From Clostridium facile (GTDB taxonomy: Bacteria > Bacillota > Clostridia > Oscillospirales > Ruminococcaceae), in the NCBI RefSeq assembly GCF_014297275.1, contig NZ_JACOQK010000001.1:1178001-1242000 (forward strand): 64,000 bases of DNA. The letters are read 5' to 3'. Below are positions 9,304-18,229 of this stretch, in pieces. The notes under the pieces were generated by a model that saw only the letters and a list, made by a program, of their open reading frames with translations, ran no database searches and was not told the origin of the DNA. A program made the translations under genes and the position numbers. The first letter of the stretch is position 1. Each line of letters starts with the position of its first letter.

Positions 9304-10722
9304 TTATTCAGCGTCAGAAGCTTCTTCTGTTGCTGTTTCAGCTGATTCTTCTTTGGTTTCTTCAGTAGTATCCTCAGTATCCTCTTTTTTTGTAGATTTT
9401 TTTGCTGTGGATTTTTTAGCAGTTGTTTTTTTCACTTTTACTTCTTCAATTTCAGCGTTTTCTTTTAAGAAATCAATTGCTTTATTCACTGCCAAATCTT
9501 TTTTCAACTCTTCTACTGGAACCAAAGCTTTTACTTTATCAGCTTCCATTTTATAGCGTTCAGCCAGTTTATTGTATTCCGCTTCGATATCTTCCTCACT
9601 TGGTTCAATATTTTCCAGCTCTACAATTTTTTCTAAAGCCAAACGAGTTTTTACTTGTTTTTCAGCCTGAGGTCTGAACTGTTCCCGAATTGCTTTTTGA
9701 TCCATACCTGTATATTGCATGTACATATCCATGTTCATGCCTTGGGAAGAAAGGCGGTATTCAAAATCGCGAGCCAGTTCGTCGATTCTCTTTTCGTACA
9801 TTACCTCTGGAATTTCACCTTCCATGTTTTCTACAACAGTATCCAACAGCTGGTTTTCCACTTCAACTTCCATCATTTGTTCCTGTGCTTTTACCAGTTT
9901 TGCTTTTACATCAGCTTTTAATTCTTTTAAGGTATCAAATTCGCTGACATCTTTTGCAAATTCATCATCAGCAGCTGGTAATTCTGTTGCTTTGATTTCA
10001 TGGATATTACAGGTAAATACAGCTTCTTTCCCTTTCAGGTCCTCTGCATGGTATTCTTCTGGGAAGGTTACTTTTACATCAAATTCTTCCCCAACTTTTT
10101 TTCCTACCATTTGTTCTTCAAAACCTGGAATAAATTGACCGGAACCAATTTTCAAAGTGTAGTTTTCAGCTTCGCCACCATCAAATGGTTCGCCGTCTAC
10201 AGCACCAGTAAAGTCGAAGTTAACGGTATCGCCTGTTTTAGTAGCACGATCTTCCACCGTTACCATACGACCATTTCTTTCACGCATTTTATCAATTTCA
10301 GCGTTTACTTCTGCAGCCGCAATTGTTTTTACGGTTTTTGTAGCTTTAATGCCTTTATAATCTTTTACAGTAACAACAGGTTTTGTTACACAAGTAGCTT
10401 TAAATACCAAACCTTTTTCAGTGTTTGCTTCTACAGGTTCCAAAGCTTCCACTGCAATTACATCCAATTTTGCTTCTTCAATTGCTTCGGATAATGCTTT
10501 TGGATATACTGCTTCGATTGCATCATCATAGAAAACGGTAGCACCATACATTTTTTCAATAATTTTGCGAGGAGCTTTCCCTACACGGAAACCTGGAACA
10601 TTGATTTTTTTCACATTCTTTTTATATGCTTTGTCGCAGGCATCGTTAAAAGTTTTTGCGTCAACGGAAACTTCCACATCATATTTATTGGTAGCCACGT
10701 TATCAAATTTTACTAACGCCAT
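9304..10722 (-). CDS. tig: trigger factor, ribosome-associated chaperone
   Basis: 472 residues, slightly long for trigger factor. The N-terminal ribosome-docking domain has the signature GFRVGKAPR at residues 44-52. An FKBP-type prolyl isomerase domain covers about 155-240 and the helical chaperone cradle follows. The last 40 or so residues are a low-complexity Lys/Thr/Ser then Glu/Thr tail (TTAKKSTAKKSTKK then acidic), an extension seen in some clostridial homologues and probably disordered. AGGAGG precedes the ATG. It sits upstream of clpP-clpX, as is usual, but has its own strong promoter and terminator. Confidence 0.96.
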   Translation of the reverse strand: MALVKFDNVATNKYDVEVSVDAKTFNDACDKAYKKNVKKINVPGFRVGKAPRKIIEKMYGATVFYDDAIEAVYPKALSEAIEEAKLDVIAVEALEPVEANTEKGLVFKATCVTKPVVTVKDYKGIKATKTVKTIAAAEVNAEIDKMRERNGRMVTVEDRATKTGDTVNFDFTGAVDGEPFDGGEAENYTLKIGSGQFIPGFEEQMVGKKVGEEFDVKVTFPEEYHAEDLKGKEAVFTCNIHEIKATELPAADDEFAKDVSEFDTLKELKADVKAKLVKAQEQMMEVEVENQLLDTVVENMEGEIPEVMYEKRIDELARDFEYRLSSQGMNMDMYMQYTGMDQKAIREQFRPQAEKQVKTRLALEKIVELENIEPSEEDIEAEYNKLAERYKMEADKVKALVPVEELKKDLAVNKAIDFLKENAEIEEVKVKKTTAKKSTAKKSTKKEDTEDTTEETKEESAETATEEASDAE

Positions 10723-10766
10723 TTCAAATTCCTCCTGAAAATTTCAATTAAATTGGTATCCCATTG

Positions 10767-10795
10767 ATTATAGCATAAATTTTAGGGACTGTTAA
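10767..10795 (-). promoter_or_regulatory. sigma-A promoter of tig
   Basis: Minus-strand TTAACA (10790-10795), 17 nt, TATAAT (10767-10772), about 45 nt before the tig ATG. Confidence 0.8.
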
Positions 10796-10861
10796 GCGTT
10801 TTTTTCTTTTTTTCTTTTTTTTCTCTTTTTCTACAATTCCAATGATAATTTTGTATAGAAA

Positions 10862-11539
10862 TTACATAATTTTCACAGGATTAAATAGAATATGATCTCC
10901 GGATACTAACCGGTACTCAATTCCATGCTGCACCCCTTCTACCGCATAGGCGCAGGATTTTCCATGCAAATGGCCATAAAATACCCGCTTTACCTGGTAA
11001 TCTTCCAAAACATGAAGCATTTCCTCACAGCGGTTTCCCGCATAAATTGGTGGGTAGTGTAAAAATACCATTGGCTGTTTTGTTGCCGTTTGTAAGGATA
11101 AGGTCAGTCTTCCCGCCTCTCGCAGCAACACCTTCTGGTCGGCGGGTTCCCCTGGTTCATTGATCCAGCCACGGGTTCCACACAATGACCAGTTATCATA
11201 TTCGTAGGAATTGTTAAACAGAATGTTCAGCGTGGAAAAGCCATTGGACGAGATAAAATCCTCTACTTTTTTTTTAGTGGAAAACCAATAGTCATGGTTC
11301 CCCTTTAATAGGATTTTCCGCCCTGGAAGCTGGTCGAGAAAAGCAAAATCCGGTTTTGCCTGTTCCATATTCATTCCCCAAGAAATGTCCCCAGCAATGA
11401 CCACGGTATCTTCTGGCTGAATTTTTTGCCGCCAGTTCTGTTCTAGTTTTTCCACATATCCTTCCCAGCCTGGAAAAATATCCATGGGTTTATCCACTCC
11501 CAATGAAAGGTGCAGATCTCCAATTGTGTATAAACTCAT
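10862..11539 (-). CDS. calcineurin-like metallophosphoesterase
   Basis: 225 residues with the ordered metallophosphoesterase motifs: GDLHLS near the start, GDISWG, GNHDYW and GHLHG near the end, which together bind the two catalytic metals. This small single-domain cytoplasmic form is common in clostridia, and its physiological substrate is unknown. AAAAGGAG precedes the ATG. It lies about 100 nt after thrC on the same strand and may be transcribed from it through a weak hairpin. No signal peptide or membrane helix. Confidence 0.85.
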   Translation of the reverse strand: MSLYTIGDLHLSLGVDKPMDIFPGWEGYVEKLEQNWRQKIQPEDTVVIAGDISWGMNMEQAKPDFAFLDQLPGRKILLKGNHDYWFSTKKKVEDFISSNGFSTLNILFNNSYEYDNWSLCGTRGWINEPGEPADQKVLLREAGRLTLSLQTATKQPMVFLHYPPIYAGNRCEEMLHVLEDYQVKRVFYGHLHGKSCAYAVEGVQHGIEYRLVSGDHILFNPVKIM

Positions 11540-11602
11540 GTTCCAACTCCTTTTCCGTATGTCGCCAAGAAAGCCAGCTTACCAGACTTCGGGACAAACC
11601 AG

Positions 11603-11627
11603 AGGCGGACAGAAAAATTGCCCGCCT
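11603..11627 (-). terminator. weak hairpin between thrC and the phosphoesterase
   Basis: AGGCGG (11603-11608) pairs with CCGCCT (11622-11627) around a 13-nt loop. Only a short T-run follows on the minus strand, so it may be leaky. Confidence 0.35.
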
Positions 11628-11641
11628 TTTCCTCTGTTTTA

Positions 11642-13132
11642 CTATAATCCTAATGCCTTTAATACGGTTGCTTCCATCTCTAGTTTCTCAATAGATTGGG
11701 TAAAACGAACCGGTTTTTCTTTTAAGCTTGCCAATTGGATTGGCGCTTCGGTATTAGACAATTTGCTTAATTCCTCTATCTGTGTAAAATCATCCACCGT
11801 GGTATCCCCGCCAATGGCAGCCAATACGCTGTTAGTGAATTTATATGGACTAGCAGTAGAAGCAATCACCGTTTTTGTGGTGTCCCCAGTTTTTTCCCGA
11901 TAGTCTTCATATACTTTAACCGCAACAGCAGTGTGGGTATCACACAAGTAAGAATACTTTTCAAACACATGCTGGATGGTCTGTTTTGTCTGTTCGTCAT
12001 CACAGCATCCACCATAGAATTCCTGCTGGATTTTTGCTTTTACCGCATCGGACACTTCATAACGCCCGTCTTTTGCCAACTGGTCAAACAAAGCGGAAAC
12101 TGCTTTGTCATCCCGATCATACATATCATATATCAGACGTTCCAGGTTACTGGAGATTAAAATATCCATGGATGGGGAAATCGTGGTGTGGAACGGACGG
12201 TTTCTGTCATATATCCCAGTCGCGATAAAATCAGTTAACACATTGTTTTCATTGGAAGCACAGATAAATTTTTGAACAGGAAGCCCCATTTTCTTTGCGT
12301 AATAAGCGGATAAAATGTTGCCAAAGTTCCCGGTTGGCACTACAACATTGATTGCTTCTCCAGGCTGAATCTGTTCGTTTTTCAGCAAATCACAATAAGC
12401 GGAGAAATAGTAAACAATCTGTGGCACCAAACGGCCCCAGTTGATCGAGTTAGCACTGGAAAATACAATATTGTGTTCCGCTAATTTTTCCGCCAACGCT
12501 TTATCAGTGAAAATTTGCTTTACACCAGTTTGCGCATCGTCAAAGTTCCCTTTAATCGCACATACTTCCAGGTTGTTCCCTTCCTGGGTGACCATTTGTT
12601 TTTTCTGGATATTGCTGACGCCATCTTCTGGATAGAACACCAGCATTTTTGTCCCCTCTACATCTTTAAAGCCTTCTAAAGCAGCTTTTCCAGTATCGCC
12701 AGAGGTTGCAACTAAAATGGCAATCTCTTTATCAGACAATACTTTTTTTGCGGAAGTGGTTAACAAATATGGGAGCAATTGCAGCGCCATATCTTTAAAC
12801 GCACAGGTTGGACCATGCCAGAGCTCCAACATATAACGCCCGCTATAAATATGTACCAGTTCCGCTGTGCTGTCACTGGAAAATTTATCCGCGCGGTAAG
12901 CATTGCTCACACAATGGTGCAGCTCTTCTGGAGTAAAATCCGTTAAAAATTTACCCAGGATAAACTCTGCACGTTCCACATAACCTTTAGAACTGATAGC
13001 AACCAGGTCTTCCATCGCAACCTGTGGAAAGGATTCCGGCACGAACAAACCGCCCTCTTTGGAAATTCCTTGGACAATAGCCTGTGCAGCAGAAACTTCT
13101 GCCTGATTGTTTCGGGTGCTGTTATACAACAT
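11642..13132 (-). CDS. thrC: threonine synthase
   Basis: 496 residues, the long class of ThrC. It converts O-phosphohomoserine to L-threonine with PLP. The PLP lysine is Lys113 in HGPTCAFKDMA, and the phosphate-binding loop and VPTGNFGN segment follow. No T-box or other leader is visible in the 225 nt upstream. No classical thrB (GHMP homoserine kinase) or hom gene is in the window. The ApgM homologue at 45 kb belongs to a group proposed to supply the kinase step. Confidence 0.95.
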   Translation of the reverse strand: MLYNSTRNNQAEVSAAQAIVQGISKEGGLFVPESFPQVAMEDLVAISSKGYVERAEFILGKFLTDFTPEELHHCVSNAYRADKFSSDSTAELVHIYSGRYMLELWHGPTCAFKDMALQLLPYLLTTSAKKVLSDKEIAILVATSGDTGKAALEGFKDVEGTKMLVFYPEDGVSNIQKKQMVTQEGNNLEVCAIKGNFDDAQTGVKQIFTDKALAEKLAEHNIVFSSANSINWGRLVPQIVYYFSAYCDLLKNEQIQPGEAINVVVPTGNFGNILSAYYAKKMGLPVQKFICASNENNVLTDFIATGIYDRNRPFHTTISPSMDILISSNLERLIYDMYDRDDKAVSALFDQLAKDGRYEVSDAVKAKIQQEFYGGCCDDEQTKQTIQHVFEKYSYLCDTHTAVAVKVYEDYREKTGDTTKTVIASTASPYKFTNSVLAAIGGDTTVDDFTQIEELSKLSNTEAPIQLASLKEKPVRFTQSIEKLEMEATVLKALGL

Positions 13133-13357
13133 CTTTTTTCACGCTTCCTTTATTATTAAAATTTCTATTTTTACAATAATACTATCCATGCTTTCATATC
13201 AACGGAGTAATCTGATTTGATAAACGAGTATATTTATGTTTTTCCTATATTTTGTGAGACGACTATCTTTATAGAGCATATGTCTTCAATTATTCAATCC
13301 ATATTTTTATCCTATTAGGAAAACATAAATAGATTTCTTTTTATAAGATGACAGAAC

Positions 13358-14254
13358 TTAGTGAGAGAAAAAATTCTGTGCATTTTCAAAATAAATTTTA
13401 TTTGCTATGTCTCGCCCATAGTATTCTACCATATTTTCATATAGGTTTGCAACTGTTTCAATTCCACAAAGCCATTCTGGCACTGTAGCGCCATCAAAGT
13501 CTGATCCAATCGCCAATACATCCTGACAGCCCAAATTTAAGAAATAATCAATGTGTTGGAATAAGTTCTGCATAATAACCGGCGTACGTTCTGCAAGAAA
13601 GTCCAAATAAAAATTTAAACCAATTAGACCTTTTCGATTTCGGATTTCAATAATTTGATCATCAGTTAAATTTCTTGGGTGATTACAAATCGCTTTCGCA
13701 TTGGAATGGGTTGCAATAAATGGTTTTTCGGCAAAATCACACAATTCCCAGAAAGAAGGTTCATTCAGATGGGAAACATCCACGATAATCCCTTGCTGTT
13801 CTAGTTCTTTTACCACTTGTTTTCCAAACTTGGTAAACCTGCCCTGAGACAGTGCCCCTCCAGCAATTTCATTTTCACCGTTCCAACACAAGGTCAACAT
13901 GCGAATTCCACGTTTGGAAAGCTCTTGAATCCGTTCTATTTTCCCTGCTAAAACAGCTCCACCTTCTACAGATAACATTGCGTTGCAATAGTTAGAAAAA
14001 GCTTTACCATCGTACAATCTCAATTGTGTATTTTGCTCCAATTGGGATTGAAAAAAATCATACTGTCTTAAAAAATCCTGGTAAGCGGCTTCCCCTCGCA
14101 AATCATCGGAAATCCAAAAAGCAAATGTCTGTACCCAATTGGAACAGGATTGTCCCCGATACAAATCAATTGACAAATCGTTATGGTCTAGTTGTTGGTT
14201 AGTTTTTAAGCATTCATAAATGGTATCACAGTGCAGGTCAAAATAATTCATCAT
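13358..14254 (-). CDS. membrane dipeptidase family protein (peptidase M19)
   Basis: 298 residues of the renal dipeptidase (M19) amidohydrolase family, which hydrolyses dipeptides, often with D-residues at the C-terminal side. Zinc ligands are visible as FDLHCDT (residues 5-11), the central Glu in MLSVEGGA, the DVSHL and THSNA histidines, and the IGSDFDG motif near the end. No signal peptide, so cytoplasmic. ATG 14254 overlaps the rnhB-yraN stop as ATGA, and a second ATG follows at once, with GGAGG 4 or 7 nt upstream respectively. Last gene of the lepB-ylqF-rnhB unit. Confidence 0.88.
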   Translation of the reverse strand: MMNYFDLHCDTIYECLKTNQQLDHNDLSIDLYRGQSCSNWVQTFAFWISDDLRGEAAYQDFLRQYDFFQSQLEQNTQLRLYDGKAFSNYCNAMLSVEGGAVLAGKIERIQELSKRGIRMLTLCWNGENEIAGGALSQGRFTKFGKQVVKELEQQGIIVDVSHLNEPSFWELCDFAEKPFIATHSNAKAICNHPRNLTDDQIIEIRNRKGLIGLNFYLDFLAERTPVIMQNLFQHIDYFLNLGCQDVLAIGSDFDGATVPEWLCGIETVANLYENMVEYYGRDIANKIYFENAQNFFSH

Positions 14255-15213
14255 GATTCCTCCAATACAAAGGCGTTAGACAAAAATCGAATGTTTACCT
14301 GTTGTTCTCCTAAAAGGGTAATGCCAATGATATCAAATCTAGGCTGCAATTGGGTTGAATGTTGCTGCAAAAAATATTCTGCAGTTTGGATAATCTTTTT
14401 TTGTTTCGTTTTAGTAATAGATTCCTCCGCCTCATAAAGGCAACTGACATCACGTAATTTTACTTCAATAAAACTGAGGATGCCATCTTTTTGTGCAATT
14501 AAATCAATTTCTCCATAAGGGGAGTGATAGTTTTTCGCCAAAACAGTATAGCCATTCTTCTTTAAATAACCATAAGCGATCTTCTCCCCGTATTCCCCAC
14601 GATATAAGCTAATAGAAGGCTCCTTTGCCCGCAATTTTACCAAAAAACTCCTTCTATGAATTGGTGCCATTCCATATTCCAGAATCATCTGATGATGGAG
14701 TTTTGTGCCATATCCTTTGTGCTTGGCAAGTTGGTATTCAGGATACTGCTGATCCAGTTCCATCATATAATGGTCACGGGTCACTTTTGCTAAAATAGAA
14801 GCTGCTGCGATATTGGCAGAGGTAGCGTCCCCTTTCACAACAAACCTGCTGGGGATTCCCACATCGGGATTTTTGTTGCCATCAATCAATACAAAATCTG
14901 GTTTTCTATTTAATCCTTCTACCGCCCGTTTCATTGCTAAAAAAGTGGCCTGTAAAATATTATAAGTATCAATTTCTTCTACAGAGGCCGAACCAATCGA
15001 ATAAGCAATTGCCTTTTGCTTAATCTGTTCACAAAGGGCTTCCCGCTTTTTTTCAGTAAGCTTTTTGCTATCGTTGATTCCTTCAATTTCTTCATTCAAT
15101 GGAAGAATAACCGCTGCTGCCACTACAGGGCCAGCCAAAGGTCCTCGTCCCGCTTCATCTACACCACATAGACAGGAAATCTGCTGTTCCCTGTCATAAT
15201 CATATAAAGTCAT
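14251..15213 (-). CDS. rnhB: ribonuclease HII fused to a YraN (UPF0102) nuclease-like domain
   Basis: 320 residues. Residues about 10-195 are RNase HII, which cuts RNA in RNA-DNA hybrids, with the GVDEAGRGPLAGPV acidic motif and the downstream DG and KGDATSANIAAAS motifs. Residues about 205-315 are a complete YraN/UPF0102 domain, with the PD-(D/E)xK-like core GEIDLIAQKDG and IEVKLR. In most bacteria rnhB and yraN are separate neighbouring genes, so this is a gene fusion. ATG 15213, chosen over a start 27 nt upstream, overlaps the ylqF stop as ATGA and has CGGAGG 7 nt before it. YraN's activity is poorly known, and the fusion suggests a joint role on nucleic-acid intermediates. Confidence 0.93.
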   Translation of the reverse strand: MTLYDYDREQQISCLCGVDEAGRGPLAGPVVAAAVILPLNEEIEGINDSKKLTEKKREALCEQIKQKAIAYSIGSASVEEIDTYNILQATFLAMKRAVEGLNRKPDFVLIDGNKNPDVGIPSRFVVKGDATSANIAAASILAKVTRDHYMMELDQQYPEYQLAKHKGYGTKLHHQMILEYGMAPIHRRSFLVKLRAKEPSISLYRGEYGEKIAYGYLKKNGYTVLAKNYHSPYGEIDLIAQKDGILSFIEVKLRDVSCLYEAEESITKTKQKKIIQTAEYFLQQHSTQLQPRFDIIGITLLGEQQVNIRFLSNAFVLEES

Positions 15214-16085
15214 GCTGTTTCCTCCGAAGGCTCTTCCCAAGAGATACAGCCCAGTTTTCCGCTTCGATATTCATCCAAAGTGACTATTGCGGCACGCTCT
15301 GTGTTCACTTCCCCGCCGGAAATCAACATACCACGTTTTCTTCCCACAGCTTCTAACCGTTCATATGCCTCCATATCAGAAGTGTCTTCCAACTTAAACC
15401 GTTCTTTTAAGCGCTCTGGATAATGTTGTGCTAAATATTCCAATAACTGCATTGCTAAATATTCTAAATCTATCACATCATCTTTAATCGCTCCAGTAAA
15501 CGCAAGGTGTATCCCTACCTGAGGATCCTCAAATTTTGGCCACAGCACACCAGGCATATCCAGTAAATCCACATCATTTTCAATGTGAACCCACTGTTTT
15601 CCACGGGTTACTCCTGGACGGTCTTCCGCTTTTGCTCGTTTTGATCCAGCTAGTTTATTAATAAAGGTGGATTTTCCCACGTTCGGAACTCCTACCACCA
15701 TAACTCGTACAATTCTACCAATCATCCCTTTATTGGCACGACGTTCAATGGTTTCTTTCAATACCTCACGGACAAATGGTTGGAATTTCTTAATATTTTT
15801 CCCAGTACGGCAGTCGATCGCCATGGCTGGAATTCCCTGCTGTTGGAACCAGCGCAACCATTTTGCGGTAACATTTGGGTCAGCCATATCACATTTATTT
15901 AATAATACAACACGTGGCTTATTTCCAATCAATTTTCCCAGCAAAGGGTTTCTGCTGCTGTATGGAACACGGGCATCAATCAGTTCTACTACCACATCCA
16001 CATAAGGTAAATTTTTTTCAATCAACCGTTCGGTTTTTTTCATGTGCCCTGGAAACCATTGAATGGTAGGCTGTTGCTCGTTCAT
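15210..16085 (-). CDS. ylqF: ribosome biogenesis GTPase YlqF/RbgA
   Basis: 291 residues, typical of RbgA (YlqF), the circularly permuted GTPase needed for late 50S assembly. The motif order is permuted as expected: NKCD (G4) near residue 62 precedes GVPNVGKSTF (G1) near 130 and DMPG (G3). The C-terminal helical rRNA-binding region is present. It follows lepB by 25 nt and overlaps rnhB-yraN by 4 nt, the common Firmicutes order lepB-rbgA-rnhB. Confidence 0.95.
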   Translation of the reverse strand: MNEQQPTIQWFPGHMKKTERLIEKNLPYVDVVVELIDARVPYSSRNPLLGKLIGNKPRVVLLNKCDMADPNVTAKWLRWFQQQGIPAMAIDCRTGKNIKKFQPFVREVLKETIERRANKGMIGRIVRVMVVGVPNVGKSTFINKLAGSKRAKAEDRPGVTRGKQWVHIENDVDLLDMPGVLWPKFEDPQVGIHLAFTGAIKDDVIDLEYLAMQLLEYLAQHYPERLKERFKLEDTSDMEAYERLEAVGRKRGMLISGGEVNTERAAIVTLDEYRSGKLGCISWEEPSEETA

Positions 16086-16110
16086 TAATTTTAATATCCT
16101 TTCTGTTTCT

Positions 16111-16716
16111 TTAATTCACTGTGCCAAATTTATTAATTGGATACAACCGTATCACTACTTTACCTAAAATATTCTTTTCATTCACATAGCCAAAATCTCG
16201 GCTATCGGTAGAGTTGGTACGATTATCCCCCATTACAAACACATCTCCCTCTGGTATGGTAATTGGAAATTGAAGTTCTTTGGGTTCTGTAAAGGCATTG
16301 GTATAGCTTTCGTCTAATGCTTTTCCATCCACGGTAACCGTCCCGTCTTCTTCAATATTCACTGTTTGCCCACCGGTCGCAATAATACGCTTAATAATTG
16401 GGGTATCAAATAATTCTGGCAGTTCTACAACTACAATATCCCCCTGTTTTGGTTCATACATTAAATGGGAAATAATGAGGCGGTCATTATTATGTAAAGT
16501 TTCCCGCATAGAATCCCCTTTTACTCCAACAATACGGAAAATAAAAGTAAATACCAGCACTAAAACCAGTAATGCCGCTACCATTACCTCAACCATATCC
16601 ATCAAGTCTTTTTTCCATTTTGGAATTGGTGGGAACCTTCTCCTCTTCATTTTTACTGGTTGTTGTATTTTTTCTTGTTGTAAGGTTTGGTCTGTTTGAA
16701 TTGATTCTTCTACCAT
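16111..16716 (-). CDS. lepB: type I signal peptidase
   Basis: 201 residues. A short basic cytoplasmic tail is followed by one transmembrane helix at about residues 37-62. The S26 peptidase domain outside the membrane has the Ser in GDSMRETL and the Lys in KRIIATGGQ, plus the conserved GDNRTNSTDSRDFG block. It cleaves signal peptides of exported proteins. First gene of lepB-ylqF-rnhB/yraN-dipeptidase. The ribosome site is weak (GGTGGG), and a promoter lies about 110 nt upstream. Confidence 0.95.
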   Translation of the reverse strand: MVEESIQTDQTLQQEKIQQPVKMKRRRFPPIPKWKKDLMDMVEVMVAALLVLVLVFTFIFRIVGVKGDSMRETLHNNDRLIISHLMYEPKQGDIVVVELPELFDTPIIKRIIATGGQTVNIEEDGTVTVDGKALDESYTNAFTEPKELQFPITIPEGDVFVMGDNRTNSTDSRDFGYVNEKNILGKVVIRLYPINKFGTVN

Positions 16717-16829
16717 TTATCCCACCATCTTTACTGTTAGTTCATAGTGTAAATACAAAATAGATTTTATTAGTGTTTCTTCCAAAAAAGAAAGAAATCC
16801 ATCTCTAAAATCATGGAAACTATTCTATT

Positions 16830-16858
16830 ATATTATCACATTTCCAATAAAATGTAAA
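16830..16858 (-). promoter_or_regulatory. probable lepB promoter
   Basis: Minus-strand TTTACA (16853-16858), 17 nt, TAATAT (16830-16835), just past the terminator of the upstream small gene. Confidence 0.5.
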
Positions 16859-16868
16859 CTAAAACAAA

Positions 16869-16903
16869 AAGAACAAACCGCCTAAAATTGACGGCCCGTT
16901 CTT
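16869..16903 (-). terminator. terminator after the 45-codon gene
   Basis: AAGAAC (16869-16874) pairs with GTTCTT (16898-16903), with an inner CCG/CGG pair. The minus strand continues TTTTGTTTT. It starts 8 nt after the small gene's stop. Confidence 0.7.
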
Positions 16904-16911
16904 GTCCATTT

Positions 16912-17049
16912 CTATTTCTGGTTCAATTCCTCTGAGGTAACATAGCGTTTGCCCAAATGTTCATATGCGTATTCTATCAACATTTGTACCAATCGAATAG
17001 AAGCCAGTACAACAGCAACGCCCATCACAAATTGCAAAAACTTTTTCAT
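16912..17049 (-). CDS. small membrane peptide, 45 residues
   Basis: ATG 17049 has TGGGAGGGT 4-5 nt upstream and opens 45 sense codons ending in TAG (16912-16914). The peptide starts MKKFLQFVMGVAVVLASIRL, which gives a basic N-terminus and one hydrophobic helix to about residue 26. A charged amphipathic tail ending SEELNQK follows. A hairpin terminator comes immediately after, so it looks like a self-contained monocistron between divergent nadA and lepB. I do not recognise a family. It could be a single-pass membrane peptide or a short leader-type protein. Confidence 0.6.
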   Translation of the reverse strand: MKKFLQFVMGVAVVLASIRLVQMLIEYAYEHLGKRYVTSEELNQK

Positions 17050-17187
17050 GATACCCTCCCAAAATCATAAAATTATTATGAATTAGTATGATATATTATA
17101 CACCAAAGTAATAAAATGTTCAATGAACGGAATGTTAAATCCTTAAAAAATTAAAATAAAAATCATACTACCCTTTTTTCGATGCAG

Positions 17188-17216
17188 TTGACTTTCATTT
17201 TATAGCCGGATATAAT
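17188..17216 (+). promoter_or_regulatory. sigma-A promoter of nadA
   Basis: TTGACT (17188-17193), 17 nt, TATAAT (17211-17216): close to consensus, about 58 nt before the nadA start. Confidence 0.8.
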
Positions 17217-17273
17217 AAATGGTAGTGCTGGTAATGGAACAGCAAATAATGATATAGGAGGATTGCACAGATT

Positions 17274-18197
17274 GTGCGGAACAAGGTTATGATGAGAGAA
17301 ATACAGGATAAAATCCTACAACTAAAAAAAGAAAAAAATATTGCGATCCTGGCCCATAGTTACCAAGCTACAGAAATTCAAGAAATTGCGGATATTACGG
17401 GTGATTCTTTCGCTCTTAGTGTAAAAGCGCAAGATTTACCACAACAAACAGTTATTATGTGTGGCGTTCGGTTTATGGCAGATACCATTAAAATACTTTC
17501 TCCAGAAAAAACAGTCCTTTTGCCTGTTGCGGAAGCGACCTGTCCTATGGCGGAACAAATCAGCCCAGAACGTGTTGTAGCATTCAAACAACAGTATCCT
17601 GATTATAAAGTAGTGGCTTATATCAACACTACAACGGAGCTAAAAGCTGTCTGTGATGTCTGTGTTACTTCTTCCAGCGCATTGAATATTGTTCGTAACC
17701 TAAAAGAAAAAAATATCCTGTTTATTCCTGACCAAAATCTAGGGTCCTACATAAAAGAAAAATGTCCTGACAAAAATATTATTTTATGGGATGGATGCTG
17801 TCCAGTGCACCATGCTATTACAGTGGAAGAATGCGAAGCAGCAAAAGCAAAATATCCAAATGCAAAGGTTTTAATGCACCCGGAACTACCCGCTAAAATT
17901 TTAGCATATGCAGATGTAGTGGGTTCCACCGCCGCTATTTTACAAGCTGCCGCTAATACAACAGAAGATTGCATTATTGGTACCGAGAAAACCATTGCCG
18001 ATGTATTAAGTCTCCAATTCCCCGACCGCAAATTTGTCCCATTATCCAAACGCTTAATCTGTGATAACATGCGTTTAACCAACTTGATGGATGTATATCA
18101 TGCTATTAATGGAACAGGTGGGGAAGAAATCCAATTAGAAGAAACACTCCGCCTTGCAGCGAAACGTGCAATCGACAATATGATTGCTTTATCTTAA
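17274..18197 (+). CDS. nadA: quinolinate synthase A
   Basis: 307 residues, typical of NadA, the [4Fe-4S] enzyme that condenses iminoaspartate with dihydroxyacetone phosphate to quinolinate for NAD synthesis. Three triplicated domains are visible. Candidate cluster cysteines lie in IMCGVRFMAD, DGCCPVHH and RLICDNM, and the last precedes the family LMDVYHAI/EI ending. The start is uncertain: GTG 17274 has AGGAGG 12 nt upstream, while ATG 17289 or 17292 has AAGG nearer. nadB and nadC, usually adjacent, are not in the window, so iminoaspartate must come from elsewhere. Its transcript probably runs to the terminator at 18435. Confidence 0.95.
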   Translation: MRNKVMMREIQDKILQLKKEKNIAILAHSYQATEIQEIADITGDSFALSVKAQDLPQQTVIMCGVRFMADTIKILSPEKTVLLPVAEATCPMAEQISPERVVAFKQQYPDYKVVAYINTTTELKAVCDVCVTSSSALNIVRNLKEKNILFIPDQNLGSYIKEKCPDKNIILWDGCCPVHHAITVEECEAAKAKYPNAKVLMHPELPAKILAYADVVGSTAAILQAAANTTEDCIIGTEKTIADVLSLQFPDRKFVPLSKRLICDNMRLTNLMDVYHAINGTGGEEIQLEETLRLAAKRAIDNMIALS

Positions 18198-18229
18198 TCA
18201 CAATATACGCTTAATATCTTTCTAAAAAC

